64,000 nucleotides of DNA from Deltaproteobacteria bacterium. Its GTDB lineage: Bacteria > Desulfobacterota > Binatia > UTPRO1. Below the pieces are notes generated by a model, which saw only the letters and a list, made by a program, of their open reading frames with translations, had not been told where the DNA came from and made no database searches. Shown here one piece after another: positions 1-8,601 of this stretch. Where the stretch lies: positions 1-64,000 of the forward strand of contig JADLHM010000057.1 of assembly GCA_020848745.1 (NCBI GenBank), written 5' to 3'. The translations under genes and the position numbers were made by a program. The first letter of the stretch is position 1. Each line of letters begins with the position of its first letter.

Positions 1-2
1 GC

Positions 3-95
3 CTCGTCGATCGCTGGATCGACCTCGCCACCGAACGCTCCGACCTCCAACTCGCGCAACGCACCGAAGCAGCGAAGCCGATCAAGCGCCGCTGA
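3..95 (+). CDS. C-terminal end of an unidentified protein (cut by window edge)
   Basis: An open frame enters from the left edge and stops at TGA 93-95, giving about 30 residues that end in a basic tail (AAKPIKRR). The visible part (VDRWIDLATERSDLQLAQR) looks like an amphipathic helix with natural composition. No domain can be assigned from so little. It lies on the same strand as the toxin-antitoxin pair, separated by about 190 bp. Confidence 0.4.
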   Translation, partial: LVDRWIDLATERSDLQLAQRTEAAKPIKRR

Positions 96-244
96 TCACA
101 CCCGAGAACCCGGCACTCTCCAGTACCTTATTATTCCCGCCCTTTCGCGTGATTGCGACCGCGAAGCGGGCAGCATGAGGCGCACGGACACGCAGGCTTG
201 CACGTCGTCCGTGAAGCCACCTCGCCGACGGCTACGAGTTCCTC

Positions 245-274
245 TTGGCTGAGAGAACCTACGCGCGATAGATT
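245..274 (+). promoter_or_regulatory. Putative promoter of the toxin-antitoxin pair
   Basis: TTGGCT (245-250), an 18-nt spacer and TAGATT (269-274) match sigma70 boxes at 4/6 each. The -10 box ends 7 nt before the GTG at 282, so transcription would begin at or next to the start codon. Confidence 0.35.
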
Positions 275-281
275 CTCGGAC

Positions 282-527
282 GTGACCCAGCCCAAGGAGA
301 TTCTCGAAGCCGCCCTCAAGCTCACGCCAACGGAACGCGCGGCCCTCGCTGCCGAGATCCTGGGGAGCCTCGACAGCAGCACCTACGGCGGGCTCGGCGC
401 CGCCTGGGAGGAGGAGATCCAGCGCCGGCTGAATGAGTTCGAGGCTGGCCAGGCGGAACTGATCTCTTCCGAGGAAGTCTTCGCAGGGGTCGAAGCCGCA
501 CTTCGAGCGGATCGTGCCTCGCGATAG
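282..527 (+). CDS. ParD-like addiction-module antitoxin
   Basis: An 81-residue acidic, helical protein. The segment LEAALKLTPTERAALAAEIL followed by SLDSS and a WEEEIQRR helix is typical of the short putative addiction-module component family that pairs with RelE/ParE toxins. These antitoxins bind and block the toxin and usually repress their own operon. I chose the GTG at 282 because the family signature begins right after it; an upstream TTG extension to 153 reads as low-quality Arg-rich sequence. Its TAG overlaps the next gene's GTG by one base, indicating translational coupling. Confidence 0.8.
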   Translation: MTQPKEILEAALKLTPTERAALAAEILGSLDSSTYGGLGAAWEEEIQRRLNEFEAGQAELISSEEVFAGVEAALRADRASR

Positions 528-814
528 TGGCACGCGTTCGCTTCTCACGTCAGGCAAGAACAGATCTCAAACGCGCCGCCATTTGGTACGAGAGCCGTCG
601 CTCGGGACTCGGCAAGGCCTTCGTCGACGCCGTGCACCTCGCCGTCGATCTGATCGCGGAGGGGCCTAAACGATGGCCGCTGAGGAACGGTACACACAGG
701 TTCGTATTGCGCCGATTTCCCTACACCATCGCGTATCGAATCACTGACACCGAGGTCGTCGTCCTCGCCGTCGCACACCACCGCATCGATCCAGCGGCAT
801 GGGAGAGTCGCTGA
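527..814 (+). CDS. RelE/ParE-family toxin
   Basis: A 95-residue basic protein with the RelE/ParE fold signature: N-terminal F-S-R-Q-A-R-T-D-L helix, W-Y-E-S-R-R-S-G-L-G-K-A-F in the second helix, and C-terminal strands R-R-F-P-Y-T-I-A-Y-R and V-L-A-V-A-H-H-R-I-D-P-A-A-W. ParE members poison gyrase and RelE members cleave ribosome-bound mRNA; the sequence alone does not decide which. The GTG start lies inside the antitoxin stop (TAGTG), so the two are one operon. Length is normal for the family and no truncation is visible. Confidence 0.85.
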   Translation: MARVRFSRQARTDLKRAAIWYESRRSGLGKAFVDAVHLAVDLIAEGPKRWPLRNGTHRFVLRRFPYTIAYRITDTEVVVLAVAHHRIDPAAWESR

Positions 815-888
815 CTCACGACGAGATCGAACGCTACAGCTCGGCACGAAAGTAGTTGAGGCAACCGTGAGACACGGGAATTTACAAG

Positions 889-963
889 CGTCCCCGACGG
901 GATTTGAACCCGTGTTACCGACGTGAAAGGCCGGTGTCCTGGGCCGAGCTAGACGACGGGGAC
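889..963 (-). tRNA. tRNA-Glu(UUC): tRNA-Glu (UUC anticodon)
   Basis: Read on the minus strand, a full cloverleaf is visible: acceptor GTCCCCG/CGGGGAC with discriminator G, anticodon stem CCGGC/GTCGG around loop CTTTCAC (anticodon TTC), and T-arm ACGGG-TTCAAAT-CCCGT. It resembles bacterial tRNA-Glu throughout the D-arm (CCCAGGACACCG). No CCA is encoded at the 3' end. Confidence 0.95.
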
Positions 964-1084
964 TCGGGGTGGAACGGCGACCGCGAGAGCGAGCGCTTGT
1001 ATCAGCGGCCCCCCGCACCCGCAAGGCGCGCGGGATGATCGTCACGCGCACGGCGCGCCGTGTGCATGGTCGCGGCGATGGTCT

Positions 1085-1417
1085 CTATCTCTCGCTGACG
1101 CGGCAGACGGACGGCGGCTTCTCCGTTGCCGCGGTGACCAGTGCATCGGCCCAGGCGATCACCTGCCGCGGGTCGACCGCGGCGACGGGATCGAACGCGG
1201 CGGCCGCGGGGCTCCGACAGACGCCGGGGTCGCCCGGCACGTGCGGTCGCGCGGCGCGCGTCATCTCAGGCGCCTCCCCGTCGCCCGCACCGAGACGACG
1301 CAGCAGATACGGAATCCCGAACTCCCCGCTCCAGTCATACGGCTGGTGCGCCTCGCTCGGCGTGCCGACGGCCGCGCGCCGCTCGTTGGAATAGAGCGGA
1401 TGATTCGTGCCGTCTTC
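1085..1417 (-). pseudogene. Start-less coding-like frame, unknown function
   Basis: On the minus strand an uninterrupted frame from the end of the enoyl-CoA hydratase gene to TAG 1085-1087 translates to natural-looking protein. Examples are HPLYSNERRAAVGTPSEAHQ, PYDWSGEFGIPYLLRRLGAG and VDPRQVIAWADALVTAATEK, with mostly G/C third positions. There is no ATG, GTG or TTG before an internal ATG at 1264, which would leave only 59 residues. It may be a decayed gene that lost its N-terminus, a gene with an unusual start, or a sequencing indel. No family recognised. The rest of 964-1451 shows nothing else. Confidence 0.45.
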
Positions 1418-1451
1418 GGCCGGCGCGCCTTGCCCGCCCCGGCGGGTGCGC

Positions 1452-2219
1452 TCAGCGATACACCGGCTTCCGCTTCTCGAAGAAGGACGCGATCGCCTCG
1501 CGGCCGTCCGGCGCGACGGCCGTCATCGCCATCACCTCCGAGGCGTACTCGTACGCGTGCGCCTGATCGAGATCGATCTGCGCGTAGAACGCGTGCTTGC
1601 CGGTCGCCTTCGACGCGGTGCTGCCGCGGCTCGCCGCGTGCGCGAGCTTCAGGGTCTCCTCGCGAAGCCGCTCCGCCGGGACGACGCGGTTCACGAGCCC
1701 CCATTCCGCCGCCGTCCGCGCCTCGATCGCTTCGCCGGTGAGCAGCATCTCGAGCGCGCGCTTGCGGCCGATGGCGCGGCTCACCGCGACCATCGGCGTC
1801 GAGCAGAACCACCCGCCGCGCCCGCCCGGCGTCGCGAAGCTCGCCCCCTCGGACGCGACCGCGAGATCGCAGGTCGCGACGAGCTGGCAGCCGGCGCCGG
1901 TCGCGATCCCCTGCACCGACGCGACCACCGGCTGCGGCAGCGCCTGCACGAGCCGCATCATGTCCGCGCAGCGCGCGAAGAGCTCGCGGAAGCCTTGGAG
2001 GTCGCGCTCGACCATGTCGCCGTAGTCGTGCCCGGCCGAGAAGACCGGGCCGTTGGCAGCGACGACGACCGCACGCGCATCGCTCTTGCCGATGTCGGCC
2101 AGCGCGTCGATCAGCTCTCCGATGTGCTCGCAGGAGAGCGCGTTCCGCCGCTCGGGACGGTTCATCGTGACCACCGCGACGGCACCATCGCGTTCGCGGA
2201 GAATGTGCCGGTAGCTCAT
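1452..2219 (-). CDS. Enoyl-CoA hydratase/isomerase (ECHDC3-like)
   Basis: A 255-residue crotonase-fold protein. The first oxyanion-hole loop is FSAGHDYGDM (residues 60-69) and the second is GIATGAGCQLVATCDLAVAS (104-123), followed by the FATPG segment seen in the ECHDC3 branch. Family members hydrate or isomerise enoyl-CoA thioesters, but the two acidic catalytic residues of classical hydratases are not obvious here, so the exact reaction is open. It is divergent from the HMGCS-like/thiolase pair, 111 bp away, which suggests a shared acyl-CoA pathway. The ATG at 2219 starts the family N-terminus exactly. Confidence 0.85.
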   Translation of the reverse strand: MSYRHILRERDGAVAVVTMNRPERRNALSCEHIGELIDALADIGKSDARAVVVAANGPVFSAGHDYGDMVERDLQGFRELFARCADMMRLVQALPQPVVASVQGIATGAGCQLVATCDLAVASEGASFATPGGRGGWFCSTPMVAVSRAIGRKRALEMLLTGEAIEARTAAEWGLVNRVVPAERLREETLKLAHAASRGSTASKATGKHAFYAQIDLDQAHAYEYASEVMAMTAVAPDGREAIASFFEKRKPVYR

Positions 2220-2330
2220 CGGATCACCTCGTCGCTCGACCCTATGCGTGGCACGCCGCACGAGCAAGACGCACCGGCGGAAGGACCGCGTCGGTTGACC
2301 TGCCGGCGTGGACCGGCCAAGTAACCCGCC

Positions 2331-3740
2331 ATGACCGTCGGCATTGCGTCCTATGGATCCTACGTGCCCTATCGGCGCCTGAAGCGGGCCGCGATCGCCG
2401 AGGTGCTCGGTATTCCCGCGGGCAAGGGCGAGCGCGCCGTCGCGAGTTTCGACGAGGACAGCGTGTCGATGGCGGTGGAAGCCGCGCGCGACGCGCTGCG
2501 GGCGGCGCCGGGTACGACCGTACGGACCCTGCTCTTCGCCACCACCACCCCGCCCTACGCCGAGAAATTGAACGCGGCGCTCGTCGGCGCGGCGGCCCAG
2601 CTGCCGCTCGAGATCCGCGCCGCCGATCTCACCGGCTCCCCGCGCGTCGGCCTCACCGCGCTCCTGCAGGCCGCCGACGCCGTCGGCGCGAACGGCGGGT
2701 CCGCGCTGGTCGCGATCGCCGACTGCCGCCTCGCCGCGCCCGAGGGCAAGGCCGAGCAAGCCGGCGGCGACGCGGGCGTCGCGTTCGTCGTCGGCGAGGA
2801 CCCGATCGCCGAGATCGTCGCCTCGGCGTCGGTCACGCGCGAGTTCCTCGACACCTGGCGGGCGCCGGGCGAGCGCTTCGCCCACACCTGGGAGGAGCGC
2901 TTCGCGTTGACCCAGGCGTACGGACCGCTCCTCGGCGCCGCCGTGAAGCGCGTTCTCGAGCAGGCGCAGTGCGCGCCCTCGAGCCTCGCCAGAATCGTAC
3001 TCGACGCCCCGAATCCGCGCGCCGCCGACGAGCTCGCCCGCGGCGCCAAGATCGCCCCCGAGCAGCTCGCCGACCCGCTCGCGTTGACGGTCGGCCAGAC
3101 CGGCGCCGCGCACGCCCCGCTCGTGCTCGCGAGCGTGCTCGCGGCCGCGAAGCCGGGCGACCTGATCCTCGTCGCGAGCGCGGGCGACGGAGCCGACGCG
3201 CTGCTCCTGAAAGTCACGGCGCGCGCGGCGAGCTACACCCAGCCGCGCTCGGTCGGACGCCTCATCGAGTCGAAGGGGGACGTCGCCTACGCCCGTTACC
3301 TCAAGTGGCGCGAGATCCTGCCGACCGAGCCGCCGCGCCGCCCCGACCCCGATCGGCCCGCCGCGCCGCCGATGCTGCGCTCCGAGACCTGGAAGTTCGG
3401 CTTCGTCGGCTCCAGGTGTACCGCGTGCGGCACGCCGCAGCTTCCACCGCAGCGCATCTGCATCCGGTGTGGAACGCGCGACCGGATGACGCCCCATCCC
3501 TTCGCGGATCTTCCGGCGAAGGTCGCGACCTTCACCCTCGACCGCCTCGCCTACTCGCTGAACCCGCCGACGGTGAACGTCGTCGTCGACTTCGCGGGCG
3601 GCGGCCGCTTCCTCGGCGAGATGACCGACTGCGCGCCGGAGAAGGTGCAGATCGGCGACGAGGTCGAGATGACGTTTCGCCGCATGCACAGCGCGGGCGG
3701 CGTCCACAACTATTTCTGGAAGTGCCGCCCCCGGCGGTAG
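2331..3740 (+). CDS. HMG-CoA-synthase-like protein fused to a DUF35 zinc-ribbon/OB domain
   Basis: A 469-residue fusion. Residues 1 to about 315 have the thiolase/HMG-CoA-synthase fold (GIASYGSYVPYRRL at the N-terminus, FDEDSVSMAVEAAR, LLFATTTPPY). Residues from about 350 form a rubredoxin-like zinc ribbon (C-T-A-C ... C-I-R-C, CxxC-x11-CxxC) and an OB fold ending FLGEMTD...GDEVEMTFR, as in DUF35 acyl-CoA-binding proteins. Where HMGCS has its nucleophilic Cys, this protein reads T-G-S-P-R-V-G, so the domain may not itself form an acyl-enzyme. The thiolase gene follows after 10 bp, as in the thiolase/HMGCS/DUF35 complexes known from archaea. Substrate unknown. Confidence 0.8.
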   Translation: MTVGIASYGSYVPYRRLKRAAIAEVLGIPAGKGERAVASFDEDSVSMAVEAARDALRAAPGTTVRTLLFATTTPPYAEKLNAALVGAAAQLPLEIRAADLTGSPRVGLTALLQAADAVGANGGSALVAIADCRLAAPEGKAEQAGGDAGVAFVVGEDPIAEIVASASVTREFLDTWRAPGERFAHTWEERFALTQAYGPLLGAAVKRVLEQAQCAPSSLARIVLDAPNPRAADELARGAKIAPEQLADPLALTVGQTGAAHAPLVLASVLAAAKPGDLILVASAGDGADALLLKVTARAASYTQPRSVGRLIESKGDVAYARYLKWREILPTEPPRRPDPDRPAAPPMLRSETWKFGFVGSRCTACGTPQLPPQRICIRCGTRDRMTPHPFADLPAKVATFTLDRLAYSLNPPTVNVVVDFAGGGRFLGEMTDCAPEKVQIGDEVEMTFRRMHSAGGVHNYFWKCRPRR

Positions 3741-3750
3741 GAGAAGCGTC

Positions 3751-4923
3751 ATGGCGAGCAATGGCATCCGAGACCGGGTCGCGATCGTCGGCATGGGCTG
3801 CACGCAGTTCGGCGAGCACTGGGACAAAGGCCCCGACGATCTCCTGATCGACGCCGCCTACCAGGCATACGAATCGGCGGGCGTCGCGCCGAACGACGTC
3901 GACGCCTACTGGCTCGGCACGATGGGGCAGCTCTCGGGCCTCACGCTCTCGGTCCCCCTCAAGATCGACTACAAGCCGGTGACGCACGTCGAGAACTTCT
4001 GCGCGACCGGCTCCGAAGCGCTCCGTCAGGCGTGCTACGCGGTCGCGTCCGGCGCTTACGATCTCGCGATGGCGATCGGCGTCGAGAAGCTCAAGGACTC
4101 GGGGTACTCCGGCCTCGTCGTCTCGAGCCCGGCGAACGACGGCACGCTCGGCAACATGAGCGCACCGGCGTCGTTCTCGCTGCTCGCCCCCGCCTACTTC
4201 AAGAAGTACGGCCTCGACCCCGCCAAGGGCAAAGAGGTACTCGCCCGCATCGCGTGGAAGAACCACCGCAACGGCGCCAAGAATCCGAGAGCGCAGTTCC
4301 GCAAGGAAGTTCCCATGGAGGCGATCCTCAACTCCCCGAAGGTCGCCGACCCGCTCGGCGTGATGGACTGCTCTGGCGTCGCCGACGGTTCGGCCGCGGC
4401 GATCGTCTGCCGCGCCGAGGACGCGCAGAAGTACACGCGCCACCCGATCTTCATCAAGGCGCTCTCCTTCGTGGCCGGCCCCGGCGAAGGCCCGCTCGCG
4501 CAAGACTACGACTTCACGACCTTCCGCGAGGTCGTGGCGTCGGCGAAGGATGCCTACACGCAGGCCGGCGTCAGCGACCCGCGCAAGGAGATCAGCATGG
4601 CCGAAGTCCACGACTGCTTCACGCCGACCGAGCTCGTGCTCTACGAGGATCTCGGTTTCAGCCCGCGCGGCACCGCGTGGCAGGACGTGATGAGCGGCTT
4701 CTTCGACCTCGACGGCGGGCTGCCGGTGAACCCCGACGGCGGCCTCAAATCCTTCGGCCATCCGATCGGCGCCTCGGGCCTCCGCATGATGTACGAGATG
4801 TGGCTCCAGCTGCGCGGCGAGGCGGGTCCGCGCCAGATCGAGCGACCGACCCTCGGCCTCACACACAACCTCGGCGGCGCGCCGGGCCGCTGCGTGAGCT
4901 TCGTGTCCATCGTCGGCCGCTGA
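3751..4923 (+). CDS. Thiolase (acetyl-CoA acetyltransferase/SCP-x type)
   Basis: A 390-residue thiolase-superfamily protein of the lipid-transfer/SCP-x branch. Acyl-accepting Cys84 sits in NFCATGSEAL; a second motif is EVHDCFTPTE; the C-terminal GHPIGASG and HNLGGAPGRC complete the active site. The family makes or cleaves beta-ketoacyl-CoA thioesters. It is co-transcribed with the upstream HMGCS-like/DUF35 fusion (10-bp gap with a GGAGAAGCGTC Shine-Dalgarno). The DUF35 partner probably shuttles or binds the CoA intermediate. A steroid side-chain or branched acyl substrate is possible but not shown by the sequence. Confidence 0.88.
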   Translation: MASNGIRDRVAIVGMGCTQFGEHWDKGPDDLLIDAAYQAYESAGVAPNDVDAYWLGTMGQLSGLTLSVPLKIDYKPVTHVENFCATGSEALRQACYAVASGAYDLAMAIGVEKLKDSGYSGLVVSSPANDGTLGNMSAPASFSLLAPAYFKKYGLDPAKGKEVLARIAWKNHRNGAKNPRAQFRKEVPMEAILNSPKVADPLGVMDCSGVADGSAAAIVCRAEDAQKYTRHPIFIKALSFVAGPGEGPLAQDYDFTTFREVVASAKDAYTQAGVSDPRKEISMAEVHDCFTPTELVLYEDLGFSPRGTAWQDVMSGFFDLDGGLPVNPDGGLKSFGHPIGASGLRMMYEMWLQLRGEAGPRQIERPTLGLTHNLGGAPGRCVSFVSIVGR

Positions 4924-4962
4924 CGCGGCCCATCTCCTCGGCCGCCGATCTGAGCCGCCGCC

Positions 4963-6003
4963 ATGCGCATCGTCGACCTGCGTAGCGACACGCTGACCAA
5001 GCCGACCGCGGCGATGCGCGTGGCCATGGCCGCGGCCGAGGTCGGCGACGACGTCTTCCACGAGGACCCGACGGTGAGCGCGCTCGAGGAGCGCGCGGCG
5101 ACGCTCGCGGGCAAGGATGCCGCGCTCTTCGTGCCGAGCGGCACGATGGCGAACCTGATCGCGTGCAAGCTCCACACCCAGCCGGGCGACGAGGTGATCC
5201 TCGAGCGCACCTCCCACCTCTACCGCTACGAAGCGGGCGGCTTCGCGGCCTACGCCGGCGTGAGCACCGCGCTCCTCGACGGCGAGCGCGGGCTCCTCAC
5301 GCCCGCACAGGTTGACGCCGCGATCCGCCTTCCCGACGTCCACCAGCCGCGCTCCCGGCTCCTCTGGCTCGAGAACACCCACAACGCCGGCGGCGGGAGC
5401 TGCTGGCCGCTCGATCGGCTCGCGGCGGTGGTCGCGGCGGGCCGGGCGCACGGGCTCGCGGTCCACCTCGACGGCGCGCGCGCCTGGAACGCCTGCGTCG
5501 CGCTCGGCGTCCCGCTCGCCACGATCGCCGCCCACGTCGACGCGCTCAGCTTCTGCTTCAGCAAGGGGCTCGGCTGTCCCGCCGGCTCGGTCCTGATCGG
5601 CGACCGGGACTTCGTGACCGAGGCGCGCCGGGTGCGCAAGCAGCTCGGCGGCGGCATGCGCCAGGCGGGCGTCCTCGCCGCCGCGGCCCTCCATGCCCTC
5701 GAGCACCACATCGACCGCCTCGCCGACGATCACGCCAACGCACGGCTCCTCGCCGACGGACTCGACGGGCTCGCCGGCCTCCGCGTCCGCCGCCCGGTCG
5801 AAACCAACATCGTGCTCCTCGACACGAGCGGCTCGCGGCGCGGACCGATGGAGGTCGTCGGCTTGCTGATCGGCGAGGGCGTGCGCTGCCTGCCGATGAA
5901 CGCGACCACGGTCCGCCTCGTGACGCACCTCGACGTGTCGCGCGCGGACGTGGAGCACGCGGTGCGGGTCGCACGCGGCGTGCTACAGCCGGCCGATCGC
6001 TAA
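4963..6003 (+). CDS. ltaE: Low-specificity L-threonine aldolase
   Basis: A 346-residue PLP enzyme that cleaves L-threonine/allo-threonine to glycine and acetaldehyde in the cytosol. The N-terminal [12 protein letters not shown] is the family hallmark; further signatures are PSGTMAN, ENTHN.GGG, HLDGAR (PLP-pyridine Asp) and [11 protein letters not shown] with the Schiff-base Lys201. Length and order are standard. It lies 39 bp after the thiolase on the same strand and may be read through from it, though the functions do not obviously connect. Confidence 0.92.
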   Translation: MRIVDLRSDTLTKPTAAMRVAMAAAEVGDDVFHEDPTVSALEERAATLAGKDAALFVPSGTMANLIACKLHTQPGDEVILERTSHLYRYEAGGFAAYAGVSTALLDGERGLLTPAQVDAAIRLPDVHQPRSRLLWLENTHNAGGGSCWPLDRLAAVVAAGRAHGLAVHLDGARAWNACVALGVPLATIAAHVDALSFCFSKGLGCPAGSVLIGDRDFVTEARRVRKQLGGGMRQAGVLAAAALHALEHHIDRLADDHANARLLADGLDGLAGLRVRRPVETNIVLLDTSGSRRGPMEVVGLLIGEGVRCLPMNATTVRLVTHLDVSRADVEHAVRVARGVLQPADR

Positions 6004-6011
6004 CGCGTCGC

Positions 6012-7340
6012 CTATTCCGGCGTCGCGGTCACGGTCGGCGTCGGCGTCTCGGTCACCGTGGGCGTCGCCGTCTCGGTCGGCGTCGCCGTTTCCGTGGGCG
6101 TTGCCGTCTCCGTGGGCGTCGCCGTCTCGGTCGGCGTTGCCGTCTCCGTGGGCGTTGCCGTCTCCGTGGGCGTCGCCGTCTCGGTCGGCGTCGCCGTCTC
6201 CGTGGGCGTTGCCGTCTCCGTGGGCGTCGGGGTCTCTCCCGGAGTTTCGGTGGCGATCGGCGTCGCGGTGGCCGTCACGGTCGGCGTCGCGGTCTCTTCC
6301 GGCGTCGCCGTGACCGTCGGCGTCGCGGTCGGTGTCGGGAGCGGCGTCACGGTCGGCGTCGGTGTCGGCAGCGCGGCGTTGCACTCGGCCGGATACGAAG
6401 CGATGGCGGGTACGCCGGCCGCACCGAGGCAGTCCGCCTTGAAGCCGGTGACGCAGGTGACGCAGCTGATCAGGTCGGGCAGCGTGTCGATCGACGCGGC
6501 GCACGACGGCGGTAGGCCCGGCGGGTCGACCGCGGGGCAGCTCGCCGCGAAGCCGATCTCGCCGACGGTGAGGTCGTCGGGGGTGCCGCAGAGGTGATCG
6601 GGCCCGCCACAGTTCACGCACATCTTGGTGATCGCCTTGAACTCCGCGATCCGGATCCCGTACGCCGAGCGCGCGTCCGGGCACGGTCCCGCGTAGGAGC
6701 CCTTCAGGACGAGATCCTCGCACTTGCTGAGCAGCTGCGACTTCGTCTGGAACAAGGTGCTCATCGCCTTGCCGATCTCCCGCTGGCACTTCCGCGCGGC
6801 GTTGCTCGGGTTCGCCGCGAGCGACCCGTACGCCAGGTCGACCACCTGGTCGATCGCCGCGTTGTTGATGCAGAGCAGACAGGAGGAAACGTGCTGGCAG
6901 TGGGTGATCGTGTTGTTGCAGGAGCCGTCCTCGAAATTCGGGCACGTGCCGAGATCCCACCCGATGGACGGGAGCGGATCGTTGTCGCTCGTGACGCTGC
7001 ACGTCTGATCGAGGCCGCCGCACCGGCGAGCGATGGAGCGCTGCAGCTTCGCCGCCGCCATCGAGATGCGCACCGCCGCCTTCGGATCGGGACACGGTCC
7101 GGGCTTCTTGCCCGCCACCACGTTGTCCCAGCACTTCTGGACGATCTTCATCTTGGCGCGGCTGAATCGCGCCTCGGAGCGCGCGATCTCGCGCTTGCAG
7201 GTCTCGGGCTCGGCGAGCGCGGGAACGGCGCGTCCGAACGTCAGGACGCTCGACATCACCGCGATCGCGGCGAGGCAGCCGCCGCGCCAGGCGCGCGGCG
7301 TGCATAGACCTCTCCATCCGGGTGCGGTCGCAGCAACCAT
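6012..7340 (-). CDS. Secreted Cys-rich protein with two C-x21-C modules and a Thr/Pro repeat tail
   Basis: A 442-residue exported protein of unknown function. A long n-region leads into a hydrophobic stretch ([14 protein letters not shown]) and a cleavage site near PALA-EP (about residue 43). Two copies of a helical Cys module follow: C48-x21-C70-x12-C83-x23-C107 and C185-x21-C207-x12-C220-x20-C241, both beginning C-[KQ]-R-E-I. A third Cys cluster (C-V-N-C-G-G, CVTCV) precedes a tail of TATPTE-type hexapeptides from about residue 325 to the end, with no membrane anchor. The start is supported by GGGAG 7 nt upstream. The HEAT-repeat gene diverges 120 bp away. Confidence 0.8.
   Translation of the reverse strand: MVAATAPGWRGLCTPRAWRGGCLAAIAVMSSVLTFGRAVPALAEPETCKREIARSEARFSRAKMKIVQKCWDNVVAGKKPGPCPDPKAAVRISMAAAKLQRSIARRCGGLDQTCSVTSDNDPLPSIGWDLGTCPNFEDGSCNNTITHCQHVSSCLLCINNAAIDQVVDLAYGSLAANPSNAARKCQREIGKAMSTLFQTKSQLLSKCEDLVLKGSYAGPCPDARSAYGIRIAEFKAITKMCVNCGGPDHLCGTPDDLTVGEIGFAASCPAVDPPGLPPSCAASIDTLPDLISCVTCVTGFKADCLGAAGVPAIASYPAECNAALPTPTPTVTPLPTPTATPTVTATPEETATPTVTATATPIATETPGETPTPTETATPTETATPTETATPTETATPTETATPTETATPTETATPTETATPTETATPTVTETPTPTVTATPE
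6058..6237 (-). repeat. 54-bp higher-order tandem repeat (three and a third copies)
   Basis: Inside the Thr/Pro tail the DNA is built of 18-bp units encoding six residues. Three unit variants (A starting GTGGGCGTCGCC, B starting GTCGGC, C starting GTGGGCGTTGCC as read on +) recur in fixed order A-B-C-A-B-C-A-B-C-A. The true duplication unit is therefore 54 bp (18 residues), with copies at 6058, 6112 and 6166. Confidence 0.9.
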
Positions 7341-7460
7341 GTGATGTCTCCCGACGGGTCGATGCGGGGTCAGGAAAGCCGGCACGGCCCCGCCCCGGAA
7401 CCATGCGCCAGCGCCCGGCGGATGGCAACCCCGAATTTCGGGTGCTATGGCGGACGCGAC

Positions 7461-8585
7461 GTGCCCCGGCGGAATCCGTCCTCGATTGCCGTGCTCGCGA
7501 TCGTCGTCGCGCTCACGATGCCGGCCGGCCGGCTCGCGGCTGAGGGTGCCGACCTGCCCGCGAGCCTCCGCAGGCTCACCCTCGACGCGGACGCGGTCGT
7601 GCGCGCCCGCGTGGTCGCGACGAGCGCGACGATCGACGCGGGCAGCGTCACCTACCCCCTGGTCCACGTCGAGGTGCTCGCGACGCTGAAAGGCGCGGTC
7701 GCTCCGGGACCGCTCGCCTTCGCGAGCATCGGGGCGGGCGCCGCGCGTTACCTCGACGGCGAGAACGTCGTGGTCTTCCTGCAGCACAGTCAGCGCATAC
7801 CGGCCCTTGCGGCAACGACCCTCCCGACGCGGCTCGCCTGGGTCGCCATCCCCAACGCCGGCGAGAAGCTGGGGAGCGACCCCGCGGTCCTCGACGCCGT
7901 CCGCCGCTACGTCGCGCTCGATGTTCTCCAGGATCCCGACGCCCGCGGCGACGCGCTCCGCGCCCTCTCGCTCCAGCTCCTGCAATCGGGCGAGCCGATC
8001 CTCGTCACCTCGGTGCTGCGCGACCTCACACCGGGCGGCGACGCCGGCGCGCTCACGCTCGCGGACCTGCCGGCGCTCGTCCCCGTGATCGAGAGCTCGC
8101 GCGTGCCGATCGGAACGCGCATCGCGCTCGTCGCCGAGCTCGAGCGCCGCGGCCTCGTGTTCGGTCCGGCGCGCTGGGTCCGACTGCTCCGCACCTCGCA
8201 GGGCAGCGACTTCCTCGCGGTGCTTCGCGCCGTCCGCGAACACCCGAGCGCCGGCGTAAACGCGCAACTGATCCCCCTCCTCGGCGACCGCGACCTCGAG
8301 GTCGCCACCGCCGCCGCAACCGCCCTCGGAGCGCCCGGCAACGTCGAAGCGGTGCATCCGCTGGCGGCGAGCCTCGCGCGTCCGGACGCGGAGCTGCGCC
8401 ACGCGGCCCTCGCGAGCCTGACCCGGATCGGCACGCAGAGCGCCCGCCAGGCGCTGGAGCTCACGGCGGCCCGCCATCCCGATCCCGCCCTTCGCCGTCA
8501 GGCCACGATCGAAGCCATCGTCCTCGCACGCCGCCACGGCACGACGCTCGCGCCGCTCGTCGGCGTCCCGACCGCCCCCTTCTAG
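7461..8585 (+). CDS. Exported HEAT-repeat protein
   Basis: A 374-residue protein, function unknown. From the GTG at 7461 it starts with a classic signal peptide ([28 protein letters not shown]); an ATG at 7422 in the same frame would add 13 residues before it. Residues 25 to about 125 form a beta-rich N-terminal domain with [17 protein letters not shown] and [12 protein letters not shown]. The C-terminal third contains HEAT-like helical pairs ([60 protein letters not shown]). Such repeats usually mediate protein contacts. It ends 16 bp from the convergent Ig-repeat gene. Confidence 0.72.
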   Translation: MPRRNPSSIAVLAIVVALTMPAGRLAAEGADLPASLRRLTLDADAVVRARVVATSATIDAGSVTYPLVHVEVLATLKGAVAPGPLAFASIGAGAARYLDGENVVVFLQHSQRIPALAATTLPTRLAWVAIPNAGEKLGSDPAVLDAVRRYVALDVLQDPDARGDALRALSLQLLQSGEPILVTSVLRDLTPGGDAGALTLADLPALVPVIESSRVPIGTRIALVAELERRGLVFGPARWVRLLRTSQGSDFLAVLRAVREHPSAGVNAQLIPLLGDRDLEVATAAATALGAPGNVEAVHPLAASLARPDAELRHAALASLTRIGTQSARQALELTAARHPDPALRRQATIEAIVLARRHGTTLAPLVGVPTAPF

Positions 8586-8601
8586 GGACGTTCTCGGGAA
8601 C

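Noticed and set aside
3532-5958. An 808-codon minus-strand frame opposite the HMGCS-like, thiolase and threonine aldolase genes
   Set aside because: Composition is typical of the complement of high-GC coding sequence (RRR, HAEARG runs), while the + strand frames carry clear catalytic motifs.
8586-8601. Possible terminator in the 16-bp gap between convergent genes
   Set aside because: Only a 4-bp palindrome (GTTC-TCGG-GAAC) is present, too weak to call.
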